This document shows, piece after piece, positions 1-10,817 of a DNA stretch of 64,000 nucleotides. The translations under genes and the position numbers were made by a program. Source of the DNA: Phycisphaeraceae bacterium (GTDB taxonomy: Bacteria > Planctomycetota > Phycisphaerae > Phycisphaerales > UBA1924); NCBI GenBank assembly GCA_020639235.1, contig JACKHC010000001.1:558001-622000 (forward strand). The letters run 5' to 3'. Position 1 is the first letter of the stretch, and each line of letters starts with the position of its first letter. The notes beneath the pieces were generated by a model. It ran no database searches. It was not told the DNA's origin and saw only the letters and a list, made by a program, of their open reading frames with translations.

Positions 1-14
1 CGAAAAGGCACATC

Positions 15-629
15 ATGATGGCGCACGCGCAACGCAAAGTCCTGCGCAAGGTCTTCGAGTATGACCAACCGCCCGAAGTCGTCTGGCACGCGCTCACCGA
101 CCGCCGCGCCCTCGCCGAATGGCTCATGCCCAACAACTTCGAGCCAATCCTCGGCCACGAGTTCATGTTCAAGGTCGATGGCTTCACCAAAAAAATGTCC
201 GGCGTCACACGATGCAAGGTTCTCGAGCTCGAACCGCTCAAACACATGGTCTGGTCGTGGGCCATCGAAGCCGTGCCCGGCGGCAAAAACCTTCCACCCA
301 TGCAGGTCTCGTGGGACCTCGAACCAACCGCCACCGGCACGCGCCTCATCTTCCAGCAGACCGGCCTCGAAGCGCTCCCGCCGTTCATGCGCTTCTCCAT
401 GAAGTTCGGCTGGGGAACAATGCACAAACGCTGGATCAGGAAAGTCATGGCACGAATCCGCCGCAAATCCGACGGATCAACATCCTTCACACCCGGCGCT
501 TTCGTCCTCGAAAAGCTCTGCTACAAGACCCGCTCCATCAATCCAGAGGACAACATCACACTCGCGCCCACCCGCGAACAAGCCGCCCGAATCAACGAAC
601 ATGACAACACACCATCCCAAGTGGGATAA
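15..629 (+). CDS. SRPBCC/AHSA1-family protein
   Basis: The protein has 204 residues. Residues about 10–130 read as an SRPBCC (START-like) fold of the AHSA1 (activator of Hsp90 ATPase homologue) type: an N-terminal strand, the PPEVVWHALTD helix with a following WLMPNNFEP segment, and a LEPLKHMVWSW strand. This fold binds small hydrophobic ligands in a cavity; the ligand here cannot be told. A charged, probably helical tail of about 65 residues follows the domain and is longer than usual for the family. ATG codons lie at 15 and 18; only a weak AAGG precedes them, and the gene is so near the window edge that coupling to an upstream gene is possible. Family assignment is fairly secure, function is not. 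Confidence 0.8.
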   Translation: MMAHAQRKVLRKVFEYDQPPEVVWHALTDRRALAEWLMPNNFEPILGHEFMFKVDGFTKKMSGVTRCKVLELEPLKHMVWSWAIEAVPGGKNLPPMQVSWDLEPTATGTRLIFQQTGLEALPPFMRFSMKFGWGTMHKRWIRKVMARIRRKSDGSTSFTPGAFVLEKLCYKTRSINPEDNITLAPTREQAARINEHDNTPSQVG

Positions 630-678
630 TCCACCGAGTCACGCAGCACACTAGATCCACGCATCGAAGGGACACCCC

Positions 679-1341
679 ATGAAACTTAACCGTTCACTCC
701 TCGCGCACGCAGTCATCGCCTCCATCGCCGTCACCGGCCTCGCCATCGCAAACCAGGACGGCGACCACGAAGGCGCCGGCGCGCCCGCCGATGTCGGCGC
801 CTTCAAGATGATCCTGGGCGACAAGAAAATGGACGACCCCAACGCCATGGCCGAATGGATGGCGCTGGGCCAGCCCGGCGAGCCGCACAAGTTCCTCGCA
901 AAGTTCAACGGCGAATGGAAAACCACCATGCGCATGTCCATGGACCCCTCCCAGCCCCCGACGGAGTCCTTCGGCCGCGCGTGGTTCGAGCCCGTCCTCG
1001 GCGGCCGGTTCATGCAACAGAAACTCGCCATCCCCATGATGGGCATGCCCTACGAAGGCCTCGGCTTCCTCGGCTTCGACAACACCACCCGCATGTTCAC
1101 CCAATCGTGGATGAACTCCATGAGCACCGATGTCCTCATGTCAAAGGGCTCAATCAACCGCGAAGGCAACCAGATCACCATGTTCGGCGAGATGAACGAG
1201 CCCGGCACCGGCGAGGTCGGCAAGGTCGTCAAGTTCCTCTACCGCTTCGACAGCGACGACAAGTTCATGTTCGAAGTCTGGGAAGTCATGTACGGCGATC
1301 CCTGGAAAGTCTTCGAGATCGAATACAACCGCAAGAAGTAA
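679..1341 (+). CDS. DUF1579 family secreted protein
   Basis: This 220-residue protein has a clear Sec signal peptide (MKLNRSLLAHAVIAS... with a likely cut after Ala24). The mature part matches the DUF1579 pattern: a conserved start on a LAKFNGEWK strand, then GGRFMQQKLA and GFLGFDNTTRMF segments typical of this beta-rich domain, and an ending of EVMYGDPWKVFEIEY. DUF1579 proteins are common in planctomycetes and other bacteria and have no assigned biochemical role. The gene stands alone, with a long hairpin downstream at 1355–1397 before sucD. The ATG at 679 is the only sensible start because it leads directly into the signal peptide. Confidence 0.85.
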   Translation: MKLNRSLLAHAVIASIAVTGLAIANQDGDHEGAGAPADVGAFKMILGDKKMDDPNAMAEWMALGQPGEPHKFLAKFNGEWKTTMRMSMDPSQPPTESFGRAWFEPVLGGRFMQQKLAIPMMGMPYEGLGFLGFDNTTRMFTQSWMNSMSTDVLMSKGSINREGNQITMFGEMNEPGTGEVGKVVKFLYRFDSDDKFMFEVWEVMYGDPWKVFEIEYNRKK

Positions 1342-1354
1342 TCACCCACTCCGC

Positions 1355-1397
1355 GCGGCGTGGCTCATCTCGACGCCCGTCGAGCGAGCCACGCCGC
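1355..1397. repeat. Long inverted repeat, copy A of a GTGGCTC...GAGCCAC family
   Basis: A 12-bp perfect stem, GCGGCGTGGCTC (1355–1366) with GAGCCACGCCGC (1386–1397), encloses a second stem TCGACG/CGTCGA. It lies 13 bases after the DUF1579 stop codon. It has no T-tract, so it is more like an intergenic hairpin repeat than a factor-independent terminator. A related structure sits after sucD at 2473–2514. Confidence 0.6.
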
Positions 1398-1419
1398 CCG
1401 CTCACCAAGCCACCCCACC

Positions 1420-1452
1420 AGCCCCCGCCCCCGCGCGGGGGCTGTGTTATTC
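1420..1452 (+). terminator. Hairpin between DUF1579 gene and sucD
   Basis: A 9-bp perfect stem, AGCCCCCGC (1420–1428) with GCGGGGGCT (1435–1443), has a 6-base loop and is followed by TGTGTTATTCT. It could end transcription of the DUF1579 gene. The T-rich tail is weak, and the hairpin is only about 40 bases before the sucD start, so an effect on sucD leader folding is also possible. Confidence 0.45.
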
Positions 1453-1483
1453 TCACCCCGACGCAACACGGAGAAACGCGAAC

Positions 1484-2455
<972 letters not shown>

Positions 2456-2472
2456 TGCTCTGATTCGGGTGC

Positions 2473-2514
2473 CATGGCTCGAACCGAGCATCAGCGATGC
2501 GAGGGCGAGCCATG
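2473..2514. repeat. Nested inverted repeat after sucD, copy B of the GTGGCTC family
   Basis: An outer stem CATGGCTC (2473–2480) / GAGCCATG (2507–2514) surrounds an inner stem GCATC/GATGC (about 2488–2500). An alternative 9-bp pairing, CTGATGCTC (2452–2460) with GAGCATCAG (2486–2494), overlaps it, so two mutually exclusive folds exist. The outer arms resemble copy A at 1355–1397, with T/A pairs in place of some C/G pairs. Confidence 0.5.
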
Positions 2515-2571
2515 TTCGAAGCAAACGCGCCAGCAATGCGATCTCACGATCATTCCCACTACCATCCCCCC

Positions 2572-2988
2572 ATGCTTATCCGACTCTTCCTCCTCACCGC
2601 CCTCGCCATCCTCCCCGCCTGCTCGCTCTTCTCGCGCGCCCACGAGCCGACCATCGAACAAGCCGCGCCCTACACCGGCCCCGCCGTCGACTTCGACTCC
2701 ACCTCCCGCACGCACATCGCGCAGATCACCTGCCCCACACCCGGCTGGTCCGCCTCCCACGATCTCACCCGCGAGGGATGGCCCTCCCACGAGGTCTTCA
2801 TCACCCTCGTCCCGCCGCCCGCCGACGCCATCAACGCGCAGGTCCTCACGACCATCCTCGTCGATACCGGAGTCCGCGCCGAATCGCCCTGCCGCGTCTA
2901 CATCCGCCGCGCCGACCAGGCCCCGGACTCCATCGCCGCCGGTTCCTACACGCTGGCAGCGTCCGCCGACCCCGCGCCCGCCCGCTGA
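2572..2988 (+). CDS. Small putative lipoprotein
   Basis: The predicted product is 138 residues: a short lipoprotein signal peptide ending in the lipobox LPAC (Cys about residue 16), then a mature part of about 120 residues. The mature part has no recognisable domain, though it contains alternating strand-like segments and three further cysteines. The frame is open further upstream to 2497, but the ATG at 2572 is chosen because it begins the hydrophobic signal. It would be anchored in the outer or inner membrane. I do not recognise a family and infer only its location. Confidence 0.6.
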   Translation: MLIRLFLLTALAILPACSLFSRAHEPTIEQAAPYTGPAVDFDSTSRTHIAQITCPTPGWSASHDLTREGWPSHEVFITLVPPPADAINAQVLTTILVDTGVRAESPCRVYIRRADQAPDSIAAGSYTLAASADPAPAR

Positions 2989-3149
2989 CTCCCGCGCACT
3001 CTGTTCGGACCCTGCTCGGAATAACCGCGCCAGCCGAGACCGCACGCGCCCCTCGTGCGTCTCAATAATCAACTTCCACGACCGCACCCCGCAACGGGCC
3101 GATGTCTACAACATGGGGCGCGCACCCTCACGAGGCCTGACCCGCCGAC

Positions 3150-6100
3150 ATGACCGAACCCACACCCCCCGACACCCCGTCCCCCAAGACCGATACGGCG
3201 CCCGCCCCGCGCGCCAAACGCAAGCGCTCCAAGCGACACTCCCTGCCCCGCGTCATCCTCGCCCTCGCCGTCATCCTCCTGCTCATCACGCAGACCGGCG
3301 TCCTCCGCTTCGCGGTCCTCCCCGCCATCGAGAACATGCTCGGCTGCGAGGCAACATCCGGCCGCGTCTATGTCTCGCTCACCGGCCGCGTCATCGTCAA
3401 AGACCTCGAACTCCGCGCACCCGCGCTCCAGCAAGACGCCGCACGCTTCTTCCGCGCGCCGCGCGCCGAGTTCGTCCCCGACTTCGGCGGCATCATCGGC
3501 GCCGGCTCATCCATCCGCGCGCTGCGAATCAACGACGCCACCATCCGCGTCTCACAAGCCGAAGACCAATCCCTCAACCTCATGAAACTCAACTTCGCCG
3601 GCGGGGGCGGTGGGGGCGGTGGGGGGAGCGGGGGGGGCGGGGGGGGATGCCGTCGCGCCTCCCCGAGATCGAACTCAATAACGCGCTCGTCGAGTTCGGC
3701 GAGAACGACGCCACCAACTACACCCCGCTCGCGACCATCCTCGTCTCCGGCTCACTCACCGCCTCGCCCTCGCAGCCCGGCGTCTACACCGTCGACCTCG
3801 CCGAGTCATCGCTCAACAACGCCGCCGCGCCCATCACCAACCCCGGCGCTCCATCCGGCGGCATGCGCCTCGACGGCATCATCGACACCAAGAACCGCTC
3901 CGGCGAGATCACCCTGCGCGACGCCGACCTCCAGGATTGGGCCGCACGCACCGCACCGCTCCACACCGACTCATGGGGCAGCATCAGGAACTATGCGCTC
4001 AAAGTCTCCGCGATCACTTACGGGTTCAACCTCAAGGAAGGCGTCACCGCAACCATCGACATCAACGACGCCGATCTGACCATCCCCATCCCCGCCGCCA
4101 ACCCCGCCGACACCGGATCAATCACGACCCTCGCCATGACCGATGTCTCGGGCTCTATCAAGTTCCGCGGCCCCGAGCACGGCGTCCTCGCCGTCCTCGC
4201 CGGCAACATCGAAGACCTCCCCTGCCGGGTCCGCCTCGACACCCGGTCTTATTCCATCGATGCGCCCTTCGATTGCACCATCGAAGCAACCAACTTCATG
4301 CTCGGCCAGCGCTCCGCCCTCCTCCCCTATGCGCCCCAGGCCGTCCACGACCTCCTCCAGCGATTCTCCGGCCCCACCGCGCAGCTCACCGCAAACATCA
4401 TCGTCAAGCGCGAGCAGCCCCAGCCCGCCGACACTACGCCCCAACCCATCAAGTCCTCCGGCCTCGTCACATTCACCAACGGCGCCATGCGCTACGAAGA
4501 GTTCCCCTACCCCATCTCCAATGTCCGCGGAGAACTCGAATTCACCAACAACCTCATCAAGATGAACCGCCTATCCGGCGCCGGGCCCACCGGCGCCAAG
4601 ATCCTCGCCTCCGGAACCGTCATCCCCGACCTCGTCGGACCCGGGCTCGACCTCCAGATCGACGCCTTCGGCGTCCCTTTCGATGAACACCTCCTCAACA
4701 CCCTCACCGACATCGGCCACACCGAAGTCCAACGCATCTTCAACCGCGACGCCTACAACCGACTCATCGACGCCAACCTCGTCCGCGACCCCGCCTCGCC
4801 CGCACAGGACGGCGCACCCCCGCCCATGCCCCTCGCCGGGCCCGTTGATATCTCCGTCCATGTCACACGCTCTCTGGGCGAAGCGCCATCGCTCGCAACC
4901 GACTTCGTCATCACCATGGAGTCCGGCGGAGTCGCCTGCGAGGTCTTCCCATACCCCGCCATCCTCGATGCGCCCCTCAAACTCCGAATCACCCACGACG
5001 CCGTCACCATCAACGAGGCCCAACTCCGAGGCCTCACCGGCGGCTCGATCACCCTCAACCTCAACATGCTCCACGATCGACCCGTCGATCTCGATCAGCA
5101 CCCCGATGTCCTCCTGACCGTCCGCGATGTACCCGTCGATCGCTACCTCCTCCACGCCGTCCGCGAAACCTCCTCCGGCGCGCGGGGCGGCTTCGGAATC
5201 GGCTCCCATACCGATCCCGCCCGCTCCGACGACTCGCCCGCCGACATCCTCAGCGATCCCGCAGCACTCCTCAACGCGCTCAACATCGAAGGCGTCGTCT
5301 CCAGCGAAGCCCGCATCTCCTTCCCCCACGACGCCGACACCCAGTACCGCGCAACCGTGAACCTCGACGAAATCTCGGCCCGGCCCAACAACGGCCAGAT
5401 CATGCAGGGCGTCGACGGGCAACTCGTCCTCGACAACGCCGGAATCCAACTCCACGCCGTCACCGCGCGCCTCGGCGCCGGAACCGTCCAGATCAACGGC
5501 GCCGTCGGCATCAACGACGGCGCGCTCGACCCCGCATCGCTCCGAGCAACAATCGATTGCACATCGCTCCCGCTCGAAACACCCCTAGCGCCCATCGCCG
5601 AACTCTTCTCGCGCGACTGGGCCACACGGCTCCAGACCATCGCTGACCAGCGCCGCCCCTCCGGTCTCGTCGACGCCACGCTCAACCTCGCCGCCGACGA
5701 TGTCCAGCACATCGCCATCACCGCCGTCGATCACGCCTCCTTCGACGCCCTCGACGGCCGCATCGCCATCGACGCCTTCGACGGCCGCATCGAGCTCGCC
5801 GACGACGAATACCACTTCCGCGACGCCAGCGCCTCCGTCAGCTTCGATGATCTCCCCCTCGGACAACTCCGCGTCAACGGCACCATCACCAACAAACCCG
5901 ACAACCCCCCGCTCGCCATCACCGCGTCCGATCTCGCCATCGGCTCACCCGCCGTCCGCAACCTCATGCGCAGCGCGGCCCCCGGACTCGTCGCCTGGCT
6001 CGAGCAGAACCGCGTCGAAGGCGCCGCCGAACTCACGCTCAATCTCGTCCGCGCCGACGCAAGCGCGGGTGATGCGGGGAACGCGGGGGGCGAAGGGGAA

Positions 6101-7357
6101 ACCGGGGGGTGGCGCGCCGTCTCCGGCTCCATCGCACCGTCGCGCCTCTCGATGGTCATCGATGATCAACCCGTCGAACTCTCGCGCGTCGCCGGCGCTG
6201 TCCGATGGGACGACGCCACCATGACCTTCGACGATGTCGCCCTCGCCGCCGCCGATTTCTCCGCCACACTCAAAGGCGCCATCGGCATCGCCGGCAACAC
6301 CGATGCGCAGATGTCCCTCTCGCTCAAAGCCGTCGGCATCCCCGCGCCCCTCCGCATCATCATCCCCCAGCGCGCCCGCGCCCTCCTCGACGCCCTCTCC
6401 ATCACCTGCGCCGGCCCCATCGAGATCAACAACGCCACATGGACCCGCACCGCCGGCGCCGAGTCCCTCGATGCATCCATCAACTTCGCCGACGCCTCCT
6501 TCGTCACCGGCGTCGCCGCCGAACACGCCAGCGGCACCGCCGCCGTCAAACTCTCCCCCGCCTCCGACGCCCGACCCGCCGCCTTCAGCGTCGATATCGA
6601 TGCGCAGTCTCTCACACTCGCCGGCGTCAACATGAATGACGCACGCATCGAGATCCGATCCGACGCGCAGGGCAACACCGTCAACATCCCCGTCATCCGC
6701 GCCGAAGTCCACGGCGGCTCCATGACCGGCCGCGCATCCGTCGCGCCGGACGACGCCGGCAAACGACGCTTCGACTTCTCCGCCGAACTCGCAGGCGTCC
6801 CCTTCTCCGATGTCCTGGCCGACCTCGAGTCCTCCGACGACTCGGCGCGCAAAATCAACCGCGGCACGCTCGAAGCCAATCTCTCACTCACCGGCGCGCT
6901 CGACGGCCCCGACCGCCGTGGCAGAGGCGTCGTCCGCGTCCAGGGCGGCGACCTCCTCGCCATGCCCGGCGTCGTCAAACTCCTCGAACTCTCCAATCTC
7001 CAGGCGCCCCGCGGCGAGATGATGGAGTTCGGCTACGCCGACTTCTTCATCCAGGACGCTCGCCTCGTCATCTCCGACCTCGCCATCATGTCGCCCTCCA
7101 TCGTCGTCTCCGGCGCGGGCGAAATCCGCTGGCCCGACCTCGATGTCAACATGAACTTCCGCTCCCAGGCACGCTCGCGCGTCGCTTTCGTCTCAGACAT
7201 CCTCGAAGGACTCCGCGACGAGTTCGTCACCACCGTCGCTCGCGGCACCCTCTATGATCCCCGCCTCGAGTTCGAGCAACTCGCCGCGACCCGAAAGTTC
7301 GTCGAGACAGTCTTCGGCGGCCCGCAGAAAAAAGAACCCAAACGAAAGAACAAATGA
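3150..7357 (+). CDS. Giant AsmA/TamB-like membrane protein, apparent frameshift in poly-G tract
   Basis: Two overlapping frames together make one protein of about 1402 residues. The first frame (from ATG 3150) gives a basic N-terminus, one membrane helix (about residues 30–50) and an AsmA-like start, then enters a glycine tract. The coding sense resumes one frame back from about 3647 and runs to 7357. The junction lies in two 8-G runs (3630–3637 and 3639–3646); one extra G would restore a single frame. The C-terminus has the AsmA_2-like ending (LLELSNLQAP..., then SGAGEIRWPDLDVN). AsmA/TamB-like proteins span the periplasm and are linked to lipid transport between membranes. An in-frame ATG at 3647 directly behind the G-run could also start the second part. 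The gene ends in a 4-base overlap with the LOG gene. See findings for error versus phase variation. Confidence 0.75.
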
Positions 7358-8427
7358 CCACCTTCGACAACAACACCCAGCCCGCCAAGCCGCTGCGCCG
7401 CGTCGATCAGCCCGACTTCACCGACAAGATCGACGACCTCATCCGCGAGTGCGGCGGCGACCCCGAAACCTTCGACGGCAAACTCATCCGCGATCTCGCC
7501 GTCACATCATTCAAACTCATCACCGACGAACGCGACACCGGCGAACTCAAACTCCTCACCGCCGCCCTCAAGGAACTCCGCTACGCCTACAACGTCTTCG
7601 CCGATTACCACGCCCCCCACAAGGTCTCCATCTACGGCTCCGCCCGCACCCAACCCTCCAACCCCGACTACGCACTGGCGCGAGACTTCTCCCGACTCAT
7701 GGCCGCAGCCGGATGGCTCGTCATCACCGGCGCGGGCGACGGCATCATGAAGGCCGGACACGAAGGCCCCGGACGCGAGGCCTCCTTCGGGCTCTCGATC
7801 CGCCTCCCCTTCGAGACCACCGCCAACACCGTCATCCAGGGCGACAACAAACTCATCAACTTCCGCTACTTCTTCACACGCAAACTCATGTTCGTCTCCC
7901 AGTGCGAAGCGTTCGCCGTCTTCCCCGGCGGCTTCGGCACCATGGACGAACTCTTCGAGTCCCTCACACTCGTCCAGACCGGCAAGTCCGGCATGGTCCC
8001 CATCATCCTCATGGAGCACGAGGGATCCGACTACTGGCAACGCTGGGACCGCTACACACGCGAGTGCCTCCTGGCCCAGGGCATGATCTCCGAGGAAGAC
8101 ACCGCGCTCTACACCATCACAAGCAACCCGCAGGCCGCCGTCGAACTCATCACCCGCTTCTACTCCGTCTATCACTCCTCGCGCTACGTCCGCGACGACC
8201 TCGTCATCCGCATGAATCAGCAACTCAGCGCCGACGCGATCGAGGCTCTCAACGATGAGTTCGCCGTCCTCGTCAAGGAAGGACGCATCGTCCAGCGCGG
8301 CGCCTACGAAGTCGAAGACGACCACCTCGATCTCCCCCGAGTCGCCTTCACGCACACGCGCCGCAATATCGGCCTCGTCAGACGCCTCATCGATCGAATC
8401 AACCAACTCGGCGCCGCCGCACGGTGA
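7354..8427 (+). CDS. LOG-family (lysine decarboxylase-like) Rossmann protein
   Basis: The 357-residue protein carries the LOG-family signature PGGFGTMDE near residue 190, preceded by a nucleotide-binding VSIYGSART segment and ITGAGDGIMKAGHEGP. Characterised LOG proteins remove ribose 5-phosphate from cytokinin or other nucleoside monophosphates; several bacterial ones act on AMP-like substrates. This one is longer than plant-type LOGs (about 200 residues), with an N-terminal helical domain of about 90 residues and a C-terminal domain of about 80, as in the larger bacterial group. It starts within the stop codon of the AsmA-like gene (ATGA) and ends in a GTGA overlap with the next lipoprotein, so translation is probably coupled. 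The substrate is unknown. Confidence 0.88.
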   Translation: MTTFDNNTQPAKPLRRVDQPDFTDKIDDLIRECGGDPETFDGKLIRDLAVTSFKLITDERDTGELKLLTAALKELRYAYNVFADYHAPHKVSIYGSARTQPSNPDYALARDFSRLMAAAGWLVITGAGDGIMKAGHEGPGREASFGLSIRLPFETTANTVIQGDNKLINFRYFFTRKLMFVSQCEAFAVFPGGFGTMDELFESLTLVQTGKSGMVPIILMEHEGSDYWQRWDRYTRECLLAQGMISEEDTALYTITSNPQAAVELITRFYSVYHSSRYVRDDLVIRMNQQLSADAIEALNDEFAVLVKEGRIVQRGAYEVEDDHLDLPRVAFTHTRRNIGLVRRLIDRINQLGAAAR

Positions 8428-9329
8428 ACAGCGCACGCGCCATCTCGTCCGCCCTCATCGGCTCGGCGCTGGCGCTCCTCCCGGCCTGCGCCTCAGACAA
8501 CAACGCTCCCAACACCAAACCCGCGCCCAGACTGGGCCTCGATGTCCAGCGCAGCGCCTCCGTCGACGGCGTCGAACTCCGATGGTGGACGGCCAACGAC
8601 AACGCAAACTCCGTCACCGCGGCGCTCGCCGCGCTCGTCGAGCCCGACTCCGTCCTCCCCTCGCGCCTCGCCGCCCGCTGGGACGAGTCAGGACTCCGCA
8701 TCGCGCGCCTCAAGCGCGAAGCCCTCGCAGACCTCCTCGAATCCGCCCCGCCCGTGAGCCAGTACGCGCGCGACTGGAAGGGCTGGATGGGCGCATGGCT
8801 CCCCGTGTTCCGCGGCAGAGCCATCGACCGCCGCACGCCCTTCACCATCGACAACCGCCCGCGCATGCTCGGCCCCGGCGCGCCGCGCATCCTCATGCGC
8901 GCCTGGCCCGCCCCAACCGCCCAGGGCCCCGTCGTCCGGCTCGACCTCGCACTCCAGTTCGTCGACGACGGCGCGCCCCGCGCCAATGATCAATCCGCAG
9001 GTCTCATCCCCGCCACCGCAGCCCCTGTCAACCAGGGCGACATCATCCACGAACTCACCGCCGAACTCGCGCTCGACCCCGCCTACCTCTACGTCCTCAC
9101 CTGCGAGTCGCCCGCCGTCGTGTGGAACAACAACCGCGCACCCACCGCCGAACCCACCGGCCACCCCGCCGCGGGCCCAGGGCCCGCCGCCGCAAGCCCG
9201 ACCACCATCGGCCAACTCCTCTTCGCCTTCTCACTCGCCGACAGCGCGCAGAAAAGACGCATCATCGTCCTCATCGTCCCCGAACTCGCGCCCGACTTCG
9301 CGCTCCTGCCCCCGCGCGATCCTCAATAA
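8424..9329 (+). CDS. Putative lipoprotein, unknown family
   Basis: The GTG start at 8424 overlaps the LOG stop codon by four bases. The 301-residue product begins with a lipoprotein signal whose lipobox is LPAC (Cys about residue 22). The mature protein has alternating strands and helices, an Ala/Pro-rich linker near residues 245–265, and a C-terminal strand (RIIVLIVPELAPDF). I do not recognise the family. Its end overlaps the convergent SpoIID/LytB gene by seven bases. Translational coupling to the AsmA-like and LOG genes suggests a shared envelope-related role, which is inference only. Confidence 0.7.
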   Translation: MNSARAISSALIGSALALLPACASDNNAPNTKPAPRLGLDVQRSASVDGVELRWWTANDNANSVTAALAALVEPDSVLPSRLAARWDESGLRIARLKREALADLLESAPPVSQYARDWKGWMGAWLPVFRGRAIDRRTPFTIDNRPRMLGPGAPRILMRAWPAPTAQGPVVRLDLALQFVDDGAPRANDQSAGLIPATAAPVNQGDIIHELTAELALDPAYLYVLTCESPAVVWNNNRAPTAEPTGHPAAGPGPAAASPTTIGQLLFAFSLADSAQKRRIIVLIVPELAPDFALLPPRDPQ

Positions 9330-10735
9330 GCGCGCACGGCCTTCGCGCCCTCGTAATAACGCTCGATGATGTCCTCCCCCTTCATCCCCTGGTTCGCCAG
9401 CGCCTGCGCCCCATACTGGCACATCCCCACCGCGTGACCGAACCCGCGCCCGTTGATGATCACCGTGTCCCCCGTGATGTTCAGCGCGATATCGCCCGAC
9501 AGCACACGATCCTTGAACTCAATCGCGGGCAACTTCGCGCCCGCCGACCCCGGATGGTTGCAACCGATCCGCAGATCCTCCGCGCTCAACTCCCAGGTCC
9601 GCCCGTCCGTCCCGACAATCTGATACCGCGCCGGACGCCCCACCGTGTTGTACGAACTCGCCTTGATCTCAGAGATCTCCTTCAGATCGCGCAGCCCCAT
9701 CCCCCGATCCGCAGCGAACGAACGAATCCGATCCTCCAACTCCCGCTTCGAGCGCGTCACGCTCCAGCGATACCGGGGCGAACGCTCGCACGGGCAAACC
9801 CGCTCGTGCGCCTGAATCGGCTCGGCGAGATTGAACTCATACCCCGGCCCCGTCGGCCAGGTGTCCCGCGCCGATCCCGCCCGATCGCCGCACGTGGATG
9901 AGTAATACGCGCGAATCAACTTGCCCCCCGCGCCCACAACCAACCCCCGAGTCGACTTCACCGCCTCGATCGCCGCCGGGTCCGTCGTCGTCCCCCCGTA
10001 CACCTGGCTCTGCTCCGTCACCTCAACATCAAAGGCCGAACCCAGCGAGCGCTTCCGCGCCCGCTCGTGCAGCGCATAACTCCGCGCCGCGATCGCCTGC
10101 GCCCGGTACGCCTGCAAGTGCCAGCCCGGCAACATCTCCTTCACGATCACGCCCGGAAGGTAGTCCTCAACCGAGACCTCTTCGATCACATCAAACGAGC
10201 CCGATCCCGCACCCCCCGACGCGAGCGTGTCACGCCCCATCAAACGAATCACGCCCGGATACCGCTGGTTGTTCACCGAGACCTCGCCACCGCCCACGGC
10301 CTCAACATTCAAATAGTCAAAGCCCGGCGCCAGCCGACGCTGCAACGCCGTCCGCGACGCGCCCATCGGTGTGATCACCCACTGCCGCGCCTCAACGCGC
10401 ACCGTCACGGGCGTCCGCACCGTCACCGGCGCCTCGCCCCGGCCCGGAACGCTCAGAATCACAAACCGCGGCCCGCCCAGATCAACACTCGTCGCGCCCT
10501 CCGCGATCCGCGCGCGCAAGGTTGGGTCCTTCTCATCCAGCGGCAAACGGTCCCTGAGAATCCCCCGCGAGCCGACTGTCGTCGCGACGCCCGCATCGCC
10601 CCCGCCCGATGAACCCCCGCCGTCACCCTTCCAAGGCCACGAAGTCTGGCAAGACACGAGGCCCAGCGCCAAACCCGCAACAACACCCGCGATTCCAATC
10701 CTCATCGCCCGCCGACGCGCTCCGTGCATCGCCAT
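9323..10735 (-). CDS. SpoIID/LytB domain lipoprotein
   Basis: The start at 10735 is preceded by an excellent GGAGGT ribosome site six bases upstream, although the frame is open further; this gives 470 residues. A lipoprotein signal ends at LVSC (Cys about residue 30). The SpoIID/LytB domain covers about residues 180–470: EEVSVEDYLPGVIVKEM with the glutamate that is catalytic in SpoIID, the AQAIAARSYAL helix, YYSSTCGD, and the closing RGFGHAVGMCQYGAQA motif. SpoIID is a lytic transglycosylase acting on denuded glycan strands in sporulating Firmicutes; in non-sporulating bacteria this domain is taken as peptidoglycan remodelling. Its presence fits a planctomycete with a peptidoglycan wall. It is divergent from the KdsC-like gene. 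Confidence 0.88.
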   Translation of the reverse strand: MAMHGARRRAMRIGIAGVVAGLALGLVSCQTSWPWKGDGGGSSGGGDAGVATTVGSRGILRDRLPLDEKDPTLRARIAEGATSVDLGGPRFVILSVPGRGEAPVTVRTPVTVRVEARQWVITPMGASRTALQRRLAPGFDYLNVEAVGGGEVSVNNQRYPGVIRLMGRDTLASGGAGSGSFDVIEEVSVEDYLPGVIVKEMLPGWHLQAYRAQAIAARSYALHERARKRSLGSAFDVEVTEQSQVYGGTTTDPAAIEAVKSTRGLVVGAGGKLIRAYYSSTCGDRAGSARDTWPTGPGYEFNLAEPIQAHERVCPCERSPRYRWSVTRSKRELEDRIRSFAADRGMGLRDLKEISEIKASSYNTVGRPARYQIVGTDGRTWELSAEDLRIGCNHPGSAGAKLPAIEFKDRVLSGDIALNITGDTVIINGRGFGHAVGMCQYGAQALANQGMKGEDIIERYYEGAKAVRAY

Positions 10736-10817
10736 GACAACACCTCCGTCGTTGTTCACACACCCATCATCGCCCATCCCGCGCCTATGTGTCCAACCGT
10801 CATGTACCCTCTGTCCC

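Noticed and set aside
2474..3640. Long N-terminal extension of the AsmA-like frame to 2474
   Set aside because: The sequence there is the lipoprotein gene and low-complexity Arg/Pro text in a different frame; the true beginning is the frame starting at 3150.
10371..10817. Long N-terminal extension of the KdsC-like protein
   Set aside because: It overlaps the opposite SpoIID gene's start and consists of low-complexity Arg/Pro/Ser sequence; the ATG at 10818 starts the recognisable region.
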